Source of the DNA: JACVRW01 sp963771715
Lineage (GTDB): Bacteria; Actinomycetota; Thermoleophilia; Solirubrobacterales; Thermoleophilaceae
DNA length: 64,000 bases
Direction: 5' to 3'
NCBI GenBank assembly: GCA_963771715.1
Contig: CAVYUQ010000011.1
Location: forward strand, 62,001 to 126,000
Part shown: in pieces, positions 48,061-55,497 of the stretch
How positions within the stretch are numbered: position 1 is the stretch's first letter
Layout of the letters: the number at the start of each line of letters is the position of its first letter
Notes under the pieces: model-generated
What the model was told of the DNA's origin: nothing
The model's input: only the letters and a program-made list of their open reading frames with translations
The model's database searches: none
Program-made: the position numbers and the translations under genes

Positions 48061-48605
48061 CCCCGATCCTGGTCATCACTGGGCCGTCGGGCGTCGGCAA
48101 GGGAACGCTCATAAAGTCGCTCCTGGAGCGGGTTCCCGGCCTCCAGCTGGCCGTCTCGGCGACCACTCGGGACCCCCGTCCGGGGGAGGTGAACGGGGTC
48201 GATTACCACTTCCTCAGCCAGGAGGATTTCGACCGCCGCGTGGCCGCCGGCGAGTTCGTGGAGCACGCCGTCTACGCCGGCAACAGCTACGGCACGCTGC
48301 GCAGCGAGCTGGAGCGGCCGGCGCGCGGAATCGTGCTCGAGATCGACGTCCAGGGCGCGCGCCAGGTGCGCGAGACGCTCCCCGACGCCGAGCGCATCTT
48401 CATCGAGCCGCCGTCGTTCGAGTCGCTGGTGGAGCGGCTCACCGCACGCGGCTCGGATTCGCCCGAGCAGATCGAGCGCCGGCTCGCCGCCGCGCGCGAG
48501 GAGCTGGAGGCGCGCGACGAGTTCCCCAACCACGTCTGCAACGACGAACTGGACCGGGCGGTCGGCGAGCTTGCTGAGCTCGCCGCTAGGATGTGTCCCC
48601 CGTGA
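48057..48605 (+). CDS. gmk: Guanylate kinase, start codon unclear
   Basis: About 180 residues: P-loop ITGPSGVGKGTL, SATTRDPRPGEVNGVDYHF, GEFVEHAVYAGNSYGT, EIDVQGARQV and the lid region. Phosphorylates GMP to GDP. No ATG, GTG or TTG occurs in frame before the P-loop. Candidates are CTG 48069, three codons before the P-loop, or a noncanonical ATA 48057 that overlaps the mIHF stop (ATAG). The listed start takes the latter; the protein end is certain, the start is not. Confidence 0.85.
   Translation: MAPILVITGPSGVGKGTLIKSLLERVPGLQLAVSATTRDPRPGEVNGVDYHFLSQEDFDRRVAAGEFVEHAVYAGNSYGTLRSELERPARGIVLEIDVQGARQVRETLPDAERIFIEPPSFESLVERLTARGSDSPEQIERRLAAAREELEARDEFPNHVCNDELDRAVGELAELAARMCPP
48587..48592 (+). 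promoter_or_regulatory. -10 box of rpoZ within gmk
   Basis: TAGGAT ends nine bases before GTG 48602 with no Shine-Dalgarno; it would let rpoZ be transcribed separately from gmk. An alternative GTG at 48593 directly abuts the box and would be excluded from such a transcript. Confidence 0.4.
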
Positions 48606-48829
48606 TCAAGCCCCGTCTAGACAAGCTGCTCGATCGAGTCGACTCCCACTACGCCGTGGTCCTCGTGTCCGCGAAGCGTGCCCGGCAGATCAACTCGTAC
48701 TACCACAACCTCGGCGAGGGGACCTTCGACGAGTACCCGCCTCCCATGGTGGAGACGGGCTCGAAGAACTACCTCAAGATCGCCCTCGAGGAGATCGCCG
48801 CCGGGAAGATCAAGTACCGCTACCGCTAG
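48602..48829 (+). CDS. rpoZ: RNA polymerase omega subunit
   Basis: 75 residues starting MIKPRLDKLLDRVDSHYAVV; GTG 48593 would add three residues. The omega signature VLVSAKRARQINSYYHN, followed by KNYLKIALEEIAAGKIKY, is complete. Omega supports folding and assembly of beta-prime and, in other bacteria, takes part in (p)ppGpp binding. Located between gmk and coaBC, the conserved position. Confidence 0.94.
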   Translation: MIKPRLDKLLDRVDSHYAVVLVSAKRARQINSYYHNLGEGTFDEYPPPMVETGSKNYLKIALEEIAAGKIKYRYR

Positions 48830-48838
48830 GAGGCGTAC

Positions 48839-50101
48839 TTGGCCCGGATCCTGCTCGGCGTCAGCGGCGGGATCGCCGCCTATAAGGCAGTTGAGCTGGT
48901 CCGGCTCGCCACAGCGGCGGGCCATGCCGTCCGGGTGGTGCAGACGCCCGCGAGCCTCCAGTTCGTGGGCCGCGCGACGTTCGAGGGCGTGACCGGCGCG
49001 CCGGTCCTCGTCGACGAGTTCGAGCCCGACCCCGCGCGCGGCGCCTTCCCGGGCGACCCGGCGCCGGACCACGACCCGATCTCGCACCTCGAGCTGGTCG
49101 CGCGCTGCGACGTGCTGGTCGTGGCGCCCGCCTCGGCGAACACGCTGGCGAAGCTCGCGCACGGGCTCGCCGACAACCTGCTCACCTCCGCCGCGCTGGC
49201 CAGCACCGCGCCGCTCGTGGTCGCGCCGGCCATGAACAGCCACATGTACGAGCACGCGGCCACGCAGGCGAACCTCGAGCTGCTGCGCTCGCGCGGCGCC
49301 CGCATCGTGGACCCCGGCACCGGCCGCCTCGCCTCCAAGGGCGAGTGGGGCGTGGGCCGGCTCGCCGAGCCGCCGGAGATCCTTGCGGCCGCCGAAGCCG
49401 CGCTGGCATTCGCCCCGCGCTCGCTCGACGGCATGCGCGTGCTGGTCACGGCAGGCGGCACGCGCGAGCCGATCGACTCCGTGCGCTACGTGGGCAACCG
49501 CTCGTCCGGCCGGATGGGGCTGGCGCTCGCCGAGGAGGCCGCCCGCCGAGGCGCGGACGTGACGCTGGTCGCGGCGAACGTGACGCTCCCGCTGCCCGCG
49601 ACCGCCGTTCCGGTGGAGACGACGGCCGAGCTCGAGGCCGCGGTGCGCGAGCGCTTCGGCGACGCCGACGTGCTGATCATGGCCGCCGCCCCGTCGGACT
49701 TCCGGCCGGTGTCGCCCGCCGACGCGAAGATCTCGAGGGAGGGCAGCGACCGCCTCAGCGTCGAGTTCGAGCCGACCACCGACATCGTCGCCGCAGTGGC
49801 CGCCGACCGTCGCCCCGACCAGACCGTGATCGGATTCGCGGCAGAGCACGGCGACGGGGCGGTCGAGCGCGGGCGCGAAAAGCTCGCCCGCAAGGGCCTC
49901 GACGCCGTCGTCGTGAACGACATCTCGCGCTCGGATATCGGCTTCGACAGCACCGACAACGAGGTCACGATCGTCTTCGCCGAGGGCGAGCGAGAGGTCG
50001 GCCGGAGGCCGAAGACGGAGGTCGCCGAGGCGATCCTCGACGAGGTCGAACGCTTGAGGACGGCGGCTGCGGGGCCGACTACCGTAGAACGAGGGCAATG
50101 A
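48839..50101 (+). CDS. coaBC: Bifunctional phosphopantothenoylcysteine decarboxylase/synthetase
   Basis: 420 residues from TTG 48839 with AGGAGG (48828-48833). Two consecutive steps of coenzyme A synthesis. N-terminal FMN-dependent CoaC: LLGVSGGIAAYKAVELV, APASANTLAKLAHG, APAMNSHMYEH. C-terminal CoaB: VTAGGTREPIDSVRYVGNRSSG, MAAAPSDFRP and the dimerisation part VNDISRSDIGFDSTDNEVT. Complete. Overlaps the next gene through ATGA. Confidence 0.95.
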   Translation: MARILLGVSGGIAAYKAVELVRLATAAGHAVRVVQTPASLQFVGRATFEGVTGAPVLVDEFEPDPARGAFPGDPAPDHDPISHLELVARCDVLVVAPASANTLAKLAHGLADNLLTSAALASTAPLVVAPAMNSHMYEHAATQANLELLRSRGARIVDPGTGRLASKGEWGVGRLAEPPEILAAAEAALAFAPRSLDGMRVLVTAGGTREPIDSVRYVGNRSSGRMGLALAEEAARRGADVTLVAANVTLPLPATAVPVETTAELEAAVRERFGDADVLIMAAAPSDFRPVSPADAKISREGSDRLSVEFEPTTDIVAAVAADRRPDQTVIGFAAEHGDGAVERGREKLARKGLDAVVVNDISRSDIGFDSTDNEVTIVFAEGEREVGRRPKTEVAEAILDEVERLRTAAAGPTTVERGQ

Positions 50102-50463
50102 GCAGCGAGAACGCGTACGAACTGTTCAAGAAGGGCAGCGAGCTCCTGGAACAGGGCGACTTCATGGCCGCCTCCGTTCCACTGGAGCGCGCGCGCTCCC
50201 TGGAGCCCGACAAGGGCTCGATCCGCGAGGCGCTCGGGCGCGCCTACTTCCGCTCGCGCCGCTTCGACAAGGCCGCCGAGGAGTTCGCGGCCGTCGTGGA
50301 GCGCTACCCGGTGAACGACTACGCGCACTTCTGCCTGGGCCGCTCCCTCGAGAAGACCGGTCGCCGTCGCGAGGCCCGCCGCCACGCCGCGCTCGCGGCC
50401 CACATGCGCCCGGACCGCAAGGACTACCAGGCCCTCGCGAACCGCCTCCAGAAGGTGGCCTAG
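50098..50463 (+). CDS. Tetratricopeptide repeat protein
   Basis: 121 residues, three TPR-like helical pairs (AYELFKKGSELLEQGDFMAA, GSIREALGRAYFRSRRFDKAAEEF, DYAHFCLGRSLEKTGRRREA). A small cytoplasmic scaffold for protein contacts; no signal or membrane segment. Coupled to coaBC by ATGA. Its TAG shares a CTAG with the stop of the convergent YbjN-like gene. Confidence 0.85.
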   Translation: MSSENAYELFKKGSELLEQGDFMAASVPLERARSLEPDKGSIREALGRAYFRSRRFDKAAEEFAAVVERYPVNDYAHFCLGRSLEKTGRRREARRHAALAAHMRPDRKDYQALANRLQKVA

Positions 50464-50887
50464 GCGCCGGCCGGCGGCTCCTCCGCCTGAGGCTCCTCCG
50501 CGCCGCGCAGCTTCGCGGCGTGGCCCCGCACGCCGACCACCGCCTCGGTGATCAGGCCGAGCAGGCGGTCGATGCCAGCCTCGTCGACCGCCACGATCGG
50601 GATGTCGCCGTGACCCAGATGTCGCGCGCCTGCGAGCAGCCGAAGCGGACCAGGCGCGTCTGGCGGTTCCACCAGAGCAGCATCCACGGGTCGAGGTCGC
50701 TCGCCGCGTGGAGCGCGAGCGCCTGGATGCGGAGCAGGCGGTCGGCGATCCGGATGCTCGCCTCGATCGGCTGGCCGCCCACGTTGTCGCCAGGCACGAC
50801 GATGCCCCACTCGGTGTGTGCGAGCCGGCGCGCGTTCAGCCCCGGCATCGATTCGAGATAGGCCTCGACCTCGTCGATGGCTGCCAT
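50460..50887 (-). CDS. YbjN-like protein, one frameshift
   Basis: About 142 residues when corrected. From ATG 50887 the frame reads MAAIDEVEAYLES, WGIVVPGDNVGGQPIEASI, WNRQTRLVRFGCSQARDIW; then homology jumps to another frame at HGDIPIVAVDEAGIDRLLGL. One C is missing (plus strand) near 50614-50616. The pattern fits the YbjN/T3SS-chaperone-like fold, proteins of uncertain function. Divergent from dtd, starts 19 bases apart. Confidence 0.65.
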
Positions 50888-50906
50888 TCGGGCAGAGTAC
50901 GCGGGC

Positions 50907-51329
50907 GTGCGGGCGTTGGTGCAGCGAGTGAGCGAGTCGTCGGTGTCGGTGGGCGGGGAGGAGGTGGCCCGCATCGGCCCCGGGCTGCTCGTGTTGCTCG
51001 GCGTGCGCCGAGGCGACGGGGTCGCGGAGGCGGATCGGATCGCCGCGAAACTGCTCGCATTGAGGGTGTTCGAGGACGCTGAGGGCAAGATGAACCTGTC
51101 GGTGCGTGACGTCGGCGGCGAGGTGCTGGTGGTGAGCCAGTTCACGCTCTACGGCGATGCCCGCAAGGGCAACCGCCCGAGCTTCGTGGACGCCGCGCCG
51201 CCCGAGGAGGCGGAGCCGCTCTACGAGCGCGTGCGCGCCGCGACCGGCGCCGCGGGCGGCGTCTTCGGCGCCCGCATGGCCGTGGCGCTGGTGAACGACG
51301 GGCCAGTGACGCTGCTGCTCGAGGCGTAA
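50907..51329 (+). CDS. dtd: D-aminoacyl-tRNA deacylase
   Basis: 140 residues, GTG start. Hydrolyses D-amino acids (and Gly from Ala-tRNA) off tRNA. The two family motifs are present: SQFTLYGDARKGNRPSF and the cross-subunit Gly-cisPro motif in ALVNDGPVTLLLE. MRALVQRVSESSVSV fixes the start. A degraded partial copy lies 280 bases downstream. Confidence 0.95.
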   Translation: MRALVQRVSESSVSVGGEEVARIGPGLLVLLGVRRGDGVAEADRIAAKLLALRVFEDAEGKMNLSVRDVGGEVLVVSQFTLYGDARKGNRPSFVDAAPPEEAEPLYERVRAATGAAGGVFGARMAVALVNDGPVTLLLEA

Positions 51330-51381
51330 TCCCGGGCCCGGGCGCGGCGCCTGGCGGAGGCTCCCGGCGCTCTTGCGCGAG

Positions 51382-51429
51382 GGGTTGGGCGCTTTCCATT
51401 GCGAGATGGAAATAGAAAGCGCCCAACCC
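51382..51429 (+). terminator. Compound hairpin after dtd
   Basis: GGGTTGGGCGCTTTC (51382-51396) is perfectly complementary to GAAAGCGCCCAACCC (51415-51429). Inside, TTTCCAT (51393-51399) also pairs with ATGGAAA (51406-51412) around a 6-base loop. It could end dtd transcription; no T-run follows. Confidence 0.55.
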
Positions 51430-51433
51430 ATAT

Positions 51434-51524
51434 GCGGCGATGCCTGCAAGGGCAACCGCCCCAGCTTCGTGGACCCCGCGCCGCCCGAGGAGGCCGAACC
51501 GCTCTACGAGCGCGTGCGCGCCCA
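51434..51524 (+). pseudogene. Duplicated internal fragment of dtd
   Basis: About 91 bases repeat dtd positions near 51155-51245 with about five mismatches. It encodes GDACKGNRPSFVDPAPP and EEAEPLYERVRA, then becomes unrelated and stops at TAA 51538-51540. It lacks the start and both ends of the gene and lies between two hairpins. Confidence 0.75.
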
Positions 51525-51539
51525 CGCCGCTCGAGGGTA

Positions 51540-51576
51540 AGTCGATTTGTGTACCCACTCGGTACATAAATCGACT
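51540..51576. terminator. 16-bp inverted repeat before the aldehyde dehydrogenase
   Basis: AGTCGATTTGTGTACC (51540-51555) pairs with GGTACATAAATCGACT (51561-51576), one position G-U, loop CACTC. Twenty bases before ATG 51596. It is AT-richer than its surroundings; terminator or operator are both possible. Confidence 0.45.
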
Positions 51577-51595
51577 AGCCCATATCGTTCCGGAC

Positions 51596-53039
51596 ATGGC
51601 CATCGCATCTGACGCGCTCGTCCGGGACAAGCTCTACATCGGCGGGGAGTGGGTCGAGCCCGCCGGGGAGGGCTCCATCGACGTGGTGAACCCGACGACC
51701 GAGGAGGTCGTCGGCCGCATCCCCGCGGGCACGGCCGAGGACGCCGACCGCGCCGTGCGAGCGGCGCGGGCCGCGTTCGACTGCGTGGTCGCAGACGCTC
51801 AGCCCGAGGAGCGCGCCGCGCTACTGCGCGGCGATCGGAGCGAAGCTCTCCGAGCGCGGTGACGAGATCGCCGCGCTGATCACCACCGAGCTCGGCATGC
51901 CGATCGGCCTCTCGCGGATGATCCAGGCCGGGCTGCCCGAGCTGACCTTCTCGTCGATGCCCGAGCTGGTGAACGAGGTCACGTGGCAGGAGGAGGTCGG
52001 CAACTCGCTGATCGTGCGCGAGCCCGTCGGCGTGGTGGCCGCGATCACGCCGTGGAACTACCCGCTCCACCAGATCGCCAACAAGGTGGCGCCGGCGCTC
52101 GCCGCCGGCTGCACCGTGGTGCTGAAGCCGAGCGGGATCGCGCCGCTGAACGCCTTCGTGCTCGCCGAGATCGTCGAGGAGGTCGGCCTGCCCGCGGGCG
52201 TGTTCAACCTCGTCTCCGGCAGCGGCGCGGTGGTCGGCGAGGCGATCGTCTCGCATCCGGAGACGGACATGGTCTCCTTCACCGGCTCGACGAGCGCGGG
52301 GCGGCGCGTGTCCGAGCTGGCGGCCCAGGCCCCCAAGCCGGTGGCGCTCGAGCTCGGCGGCAAGTCGCCGAACGTGATCCTCGACGACGCCGACCTCGAG
52401 GAGGCCGTCACGGACGGCGTGGCGAAGTGCTTCCTCAACTCGGGCCAGACGTGCAGCGCGCTGACCCGCATGCTGGTGCCTCGCGACAAGCTCGAGCAGG
52501 CCGAACGGATCGCCGCCGCGATCGCCGACGAGGCGTTCACGCCCGGCGACCCCTTCGAGGACGGCAGCGCGCTCGGCCCGCTCGTGTCCGACGACCAGCG
52601 CGAGCGCGTGCGCGGCTACATCGAGAAGGGCGAGCAGGAGGGCGCCCGCCTCGTGGCCGGCGGCGCCGAGCCGCCCGAGGGCCTCGAGCGCGGCTACTTC
52701 GTGCGCCCCACCGTCTTCTCGGATGTGACGAGCGACATGACGATCGCCCAGGAGGAGATCTTCGGCCCGGTGCTCGTGCTGATCCCGTACGAGGACGAGG
52801 AGGACGCGATCCGGATCGCCAACGACAGCGTCTACGGGCTCGCCGGCGGCGTCTGGTCCGCGGACGAGGAGCGCGCGAAGCGCGTGGCCGCCCGGATCCG
52901 CACCGGCCAGGTCGAGATCAACGGCGGCGCCTTCAACCCGATGGCGCCGTTCGGCGGCTACAAGCAGTCCGGCCACGGCCGCGAGCTGGGCCGCTACGGC
53001 CTCGAGGAATTCCTCGTGGCGAAGTCGCTCCAGCTCTGA
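51596..53039 (+). CDS. Aldehyde dehydrogenase family protein, one frameshift
   Basis: About 480 residues when one extra G at 51830-51831 is removed (LLR joins AIGAKLSERGDEIAAL). Family motifs: YIGGEWVEP at the N-terminus, ITPWNYPLHQIANKVAPAL, FTGSTSAGRRV, catalytic Glu in ALELGGKSPN, catalytic Cys in NSGQTCSALTRM, and EEIFGPVL. NAD(P)-dependent oxidation of an aldehyde; substrate unknown (betaine- or succinate-semialdehyde-like enzymes look similar). Single gene with its own upstream hairpin. Confidence 0.85.
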
Positions 53040-53069
53040 GCCCGGGGCCCCGTTCGTTAACGAAGCGGC

Positions 53070-53075
53070 TACACT
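53070..53075 (+). promoter_or_regulatory. -10 box of the rimP-nusA-infB operon
   Basis: TACACT; transcription would start near 53082, leaving a leader of about 75 bases before rimP that holds two hairpins. A -35 is not clear. Confidence 0.45.
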
Positions 53076-53096
53076 CGTCAAGCAACTTCAGTCGTT

Positions 53097-53149
53097 CGCC
53101 GCCCTCCTGGGGCGGCGCCTGAAGGTGGGCCGTGAGGTCCACCTTTTTT
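53097..53149 (+). promoter_or_regulatory. rimP leader with intrinsic terminator (candidate attenuator)
   Basis: Hairpin A: CGCCGCCC (53097-53104) with GGGCGGCG (53110-53117). Hairpin B: GGTGGGCC (53124-53131) with GGTCCACC (53136-53143) around a GTGA tetraloop, followed by TTTTTT (53144-53149). B is a textbook intrinsic terminator only seven bases before the rimP ATG (53157), so the operon can be expressed only by read-through. Terminator leaders before rimP/nusA operons are known in other bacteria. Confidence 0.7.
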
Positions 53150-53156
53150 GTGCCTA

Positions 53157-53585
53157 ATGCAGATCGAATCCCTCCAGACAGACATCGAGCAGCGCCTCTC
53201 GACGACCGAGCCGGACGTCGAGGTCTTGGCATGCGAGAAGCTGGGTCCCGAGCGGCTGCGGCTGTTCATCGACCATCCGGACGGAGTCGATTTGGCGCTC
53301 TGCGAGCGGGTTACCAAGCACCTGACGGACCTGCTGGCGGACTACGGGCTCGAGGTCTCTTCGCCCGGCCCGGAGCGCCCGCTGTCGAAGCCTGACCACT
53401 TCCGCCGCTTCCTCGGCCAGCGTGCGCGCGTGCGCCTGCGCGAGCCGAGGGACGGCCACAAGAGCTTCACCGGGGAACTGGTCGGCGCCAGTGACGACGA
53501 GGTCACCGTGGCCGCCGACACGGGGATCGTCTCGATCCCCTACTCGGAGATCAACCGCAGCAACTTGCTCGAGGGGGAGCGATGA
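53157..53585 (+). CDS. rimP: Ribosome maturation factor RimP
   Basis: 142 residues from ATG 53157; in-frame TTG 53148 lies at the T-run of the terminator and is unlikely. Needed for 30S assembly. N-terminal domain with RLRLFIDHPDGVDLALCERVTKHL and C-terminal SH3-like domain with VSSPGPERPLSKPDHFRRFLGQRARV. Complete, coupled to nusA through ATGA. Confidence 0.94.
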   Translation: MQIESLQTDIEQRLSTTEPDVEVLACEKLGPERLRLFIDHPDGVDLALCERVTKHLTDLLADYGLEVSSPGPERPLSKPDHFRRFLGQRARVRLREPRDGHKSFTGELVGASDDEVTVAADTGIVSIPYSEINRSNLLEGER

Positions 53586-55231
53586 CCAAGGAGATTGTCG
53601 AGGCCGTCGGGGTCCTCGAGCGAGAGAAGGGAATCTCCGCAGACCGCCTGATGGCGGCGCTGGAGGACGCGCTCCTGTCGGCATACAAGAAGACGCCGGA
53701 TGCGGCCAAGTACGCGCGCGTGGAGGTGGACCGCTCGAGCGGCGACTTCCGCGTGTACGAGCTGCTGCTGCCGCCCGACCTCGAGGAGCAGCTGCTCGAC
53801 GAGGTCGAGGAGGAGGCGGGCGAGCCCACCGTCGACCCGGAGACGGGCGAGATGGTCTACCCCGAGCCGCCGGAGATCGACCAGGAGCGGCTGGCCCAGT
53901 ACCGCGACCAGATCGAGGAGCACGACGTCACGCCCGAGGACTTCGGGCGCATCGCCGCGCAGACGGCGAAGCAGGTGATCCTCCAGCGCATCCGCGAGGC
54001 GGAGCGCGACATGATGTTCAACGAGTACCAGGACCGCGTGGGCGAGCTGATCACCGGCATCGTCCAGCAGTCCGACTCGCGCTACACGCTCGTGCAGCTG
54101 CGCGAGCGCGTCGAGGCGCTGCTGCCCCGTGGCGAGCAGGTGCACGGCGAGCGCTACGACCACGGCCAGCGCGTCAAGGCCATCATCACCGACGTCTCGA
54201 ACCAGGCGAAGGGCCCGTCGATCATCGTGTCGCGGCGCTCGCCGGAGCTGATCCGGGCGCTGTTCGAGCTCGAGGTGCCGGAGATCGCCGACGGGCTGGT
54301 GGAGATCCAGAACGTGGCGCGCGAGCCCGGCTACCGGTCGAAGATCGCGGTCGTTTCGCACGCGTCCGGTGTCGACCCGGTGGGCGCCTGCGTCGGCCCC
54401 CGCGGCTCGCGGGTGCGCATGGTCGTATCCGAGCTGCGCGGCGAGAAGATCGACATCATCCCGTTCAACGAGGAGCCGGCGCGCTTCGTCGCGAAGGCGC
54501 TTTCGCCCGCGCGCGTGCGCGAGGTGCTCGTGGACGACGAGGCCAAGCAGGCCACCGTCATCGTGCCGGACGACCAGCTCTCGCTGGCGATCGGCAAGGA
54601 CGGCCTGAACGCCCGGCTAGCCGCGCGACTCACCGGCTGGCGAGTGGACATCCGCTCCGAGACCGAGTTCGCCGAGGACGAGTCGGAGATGGGCTACGCG
54701 GAGGAGGACGTCTCCGGCCGCTGCGCCTGCATCCTCGCGAACGGCAAGCGCTGCCCGAACGCGTCCCTGCCCGGTTCGCGTTACTGCGGCCTTCCGGCCC
54801 ACCAGGCGCTGGAGGGCACCGGCACCGACTACCTCGTGCCGCCCGAGGACGGCGAGGGCGGGGGCGAGGAGGCCGGCGAAGCCGAGTCCGTAGCGGACGC
54901 CGAGCTCGCAGCCTCGGGCAACGGCGAGGTGCCGGCCGAGGAGCTGGCGAGCGACGTGCCGGTCGAGGAGGCCGCGGTCGAGGATGCCCCCGCCGACGAG
55001 GCACCGGTCGAGGACGCCGTGCTCGAGGAGGCCCCGGTCGAGGACGCCTCGGTCGAGGACGCCGCTACGGCCGACCAGCCGCTCGACGAGGAGCCGGTCG
55101 CTGACGCGGAGCCCGTCGCGGAGGACGAGCCGGCCGACGCCGAGGGCGAGGCCGCCGTCGCGGAGGACGAGCCTCTCGCCGACGATGAGCCGGCGGAGGA
55201 GACCGCCGCCGAGGAGGCGGAGGAGTCGTAG
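53582..55231 (+). CDS. nusA: Transcription termination/antitermination factor NusA with Cys-rich and acidic tail
   Basis: 549 residues. N-terminal RNA-polymerase-binding domain (1-140), S1 (ITGIVQQSDSRYTLVQL), KH1/KH2 (VGACVGPRGSRVRMVVSEL; LSLAIGKDGLNARLAARLTGW). After about residue 375 comes CACILANGKRCPN and GSRYCGLPAH, a Cys/His cluster that could bind zinc, and then about 130 residues of Glu/Asp/Ala/Pro-rich low complexity. Actinobacterial NusA normally ends soon after KH2; the E. coli acidic repeats are different. Probably regulates the leader in front of its own operon. Confidence 0.94.
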   Translation: MTKEIVEAVGVLEREKGISADRLMAALEDALLSAYKKTPDAAKYARVEVDRSSGDFRVYELLLPPDLEEQLLDEVEEEAGEPTVDPETGEMVYPEPPEIDQERLAQYRDQIEEHDVTPEDFGRIAAQTAKQVILQRIREAERDMMFNEYQDRVGELITGIVQQSDSRYTLVQLRERVEALLPRGEQVHGERYDHGQRVKAIITDVSNQAKGPSIIVSRRSPELIRALFELEVPEIADGLVEIQNVAREPGYRSKIAVVSHASGVDPVGACVGPRGSRVRMVVSELRGEKIDIIPFNEEPARFVAKALSPARVREVLVDDEAKQATVIVPDDQLSLAIGKDGLNARLAARLTGWRVDIRSETEFAEDESEMGYAEEDVSGRCACILANGKRCPNASLPGSRYCGLPAHQALEGTGTDYLVPPEDGEGGGEEAGEAESVADAELAASGNGEVPAEELASDVPVEEAAVEDAPADEAPVEDAVLEEAPVEDASVEDAATADQPLDEEPVADAEPVAEDEPADAEGEAAVAEDEPLADDEPAEETAAEEAEES

Positions 55232-55497
55232 AGCCCTTTCGCCGCTGCGTCGGCTGCGGGCGCTCGCTTCCCAAGGGCGAGCTGCTGCGGCTGGTGCGAG
55301 GCGAGGATGGCCGGGTCAGAACGGACCCGGCTGCACAGGCAGATGGCCGCGGCGCCTACGTCTGTGCTAACCCCGACTGCGCCGCTAGGCTCGCCAAGAG
55401 TCGCCCGCTGGCACGCGCCTTACGCGCGCCGGTAACAGTGCAACAGGAGACCTTAGACTTCATCACCGCATGGCAAAGAAGCGCGTCCACGAGATAG
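55228..55497 (+). CDS. ylxR: YlxR family RNA-binding protein, start codon unclear
   Basis: About 88 residues: FRRCVGCGRSLPKGELLRLV, GRGAYVCANPDCAARLAKSR and RALRAPV are the DUF448/YlxR signature (GRGA(Y/W) motif). In frame there is no ATG, GTG, TTG or CTG upstream of the conserved FRRCVGC; the frame opens only after a stop at 55186. A noncanonical GTA at 55228 overlaps the nusA stop (GTAG). The later GTG at 55291-55294 would delete the domain. Sits at the conserved nusA-infB position; the 3' end overlaps infB by 28 bases. Confidence 0.75.
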   Translation, partial: VEPFRRCVGCGRSLPKGELLRLVRGEDGRVRTDPAAQADGRGAYVCANPDCAARLAKSRPLARALRAPVTVQQETLDFITAWQRSASTR

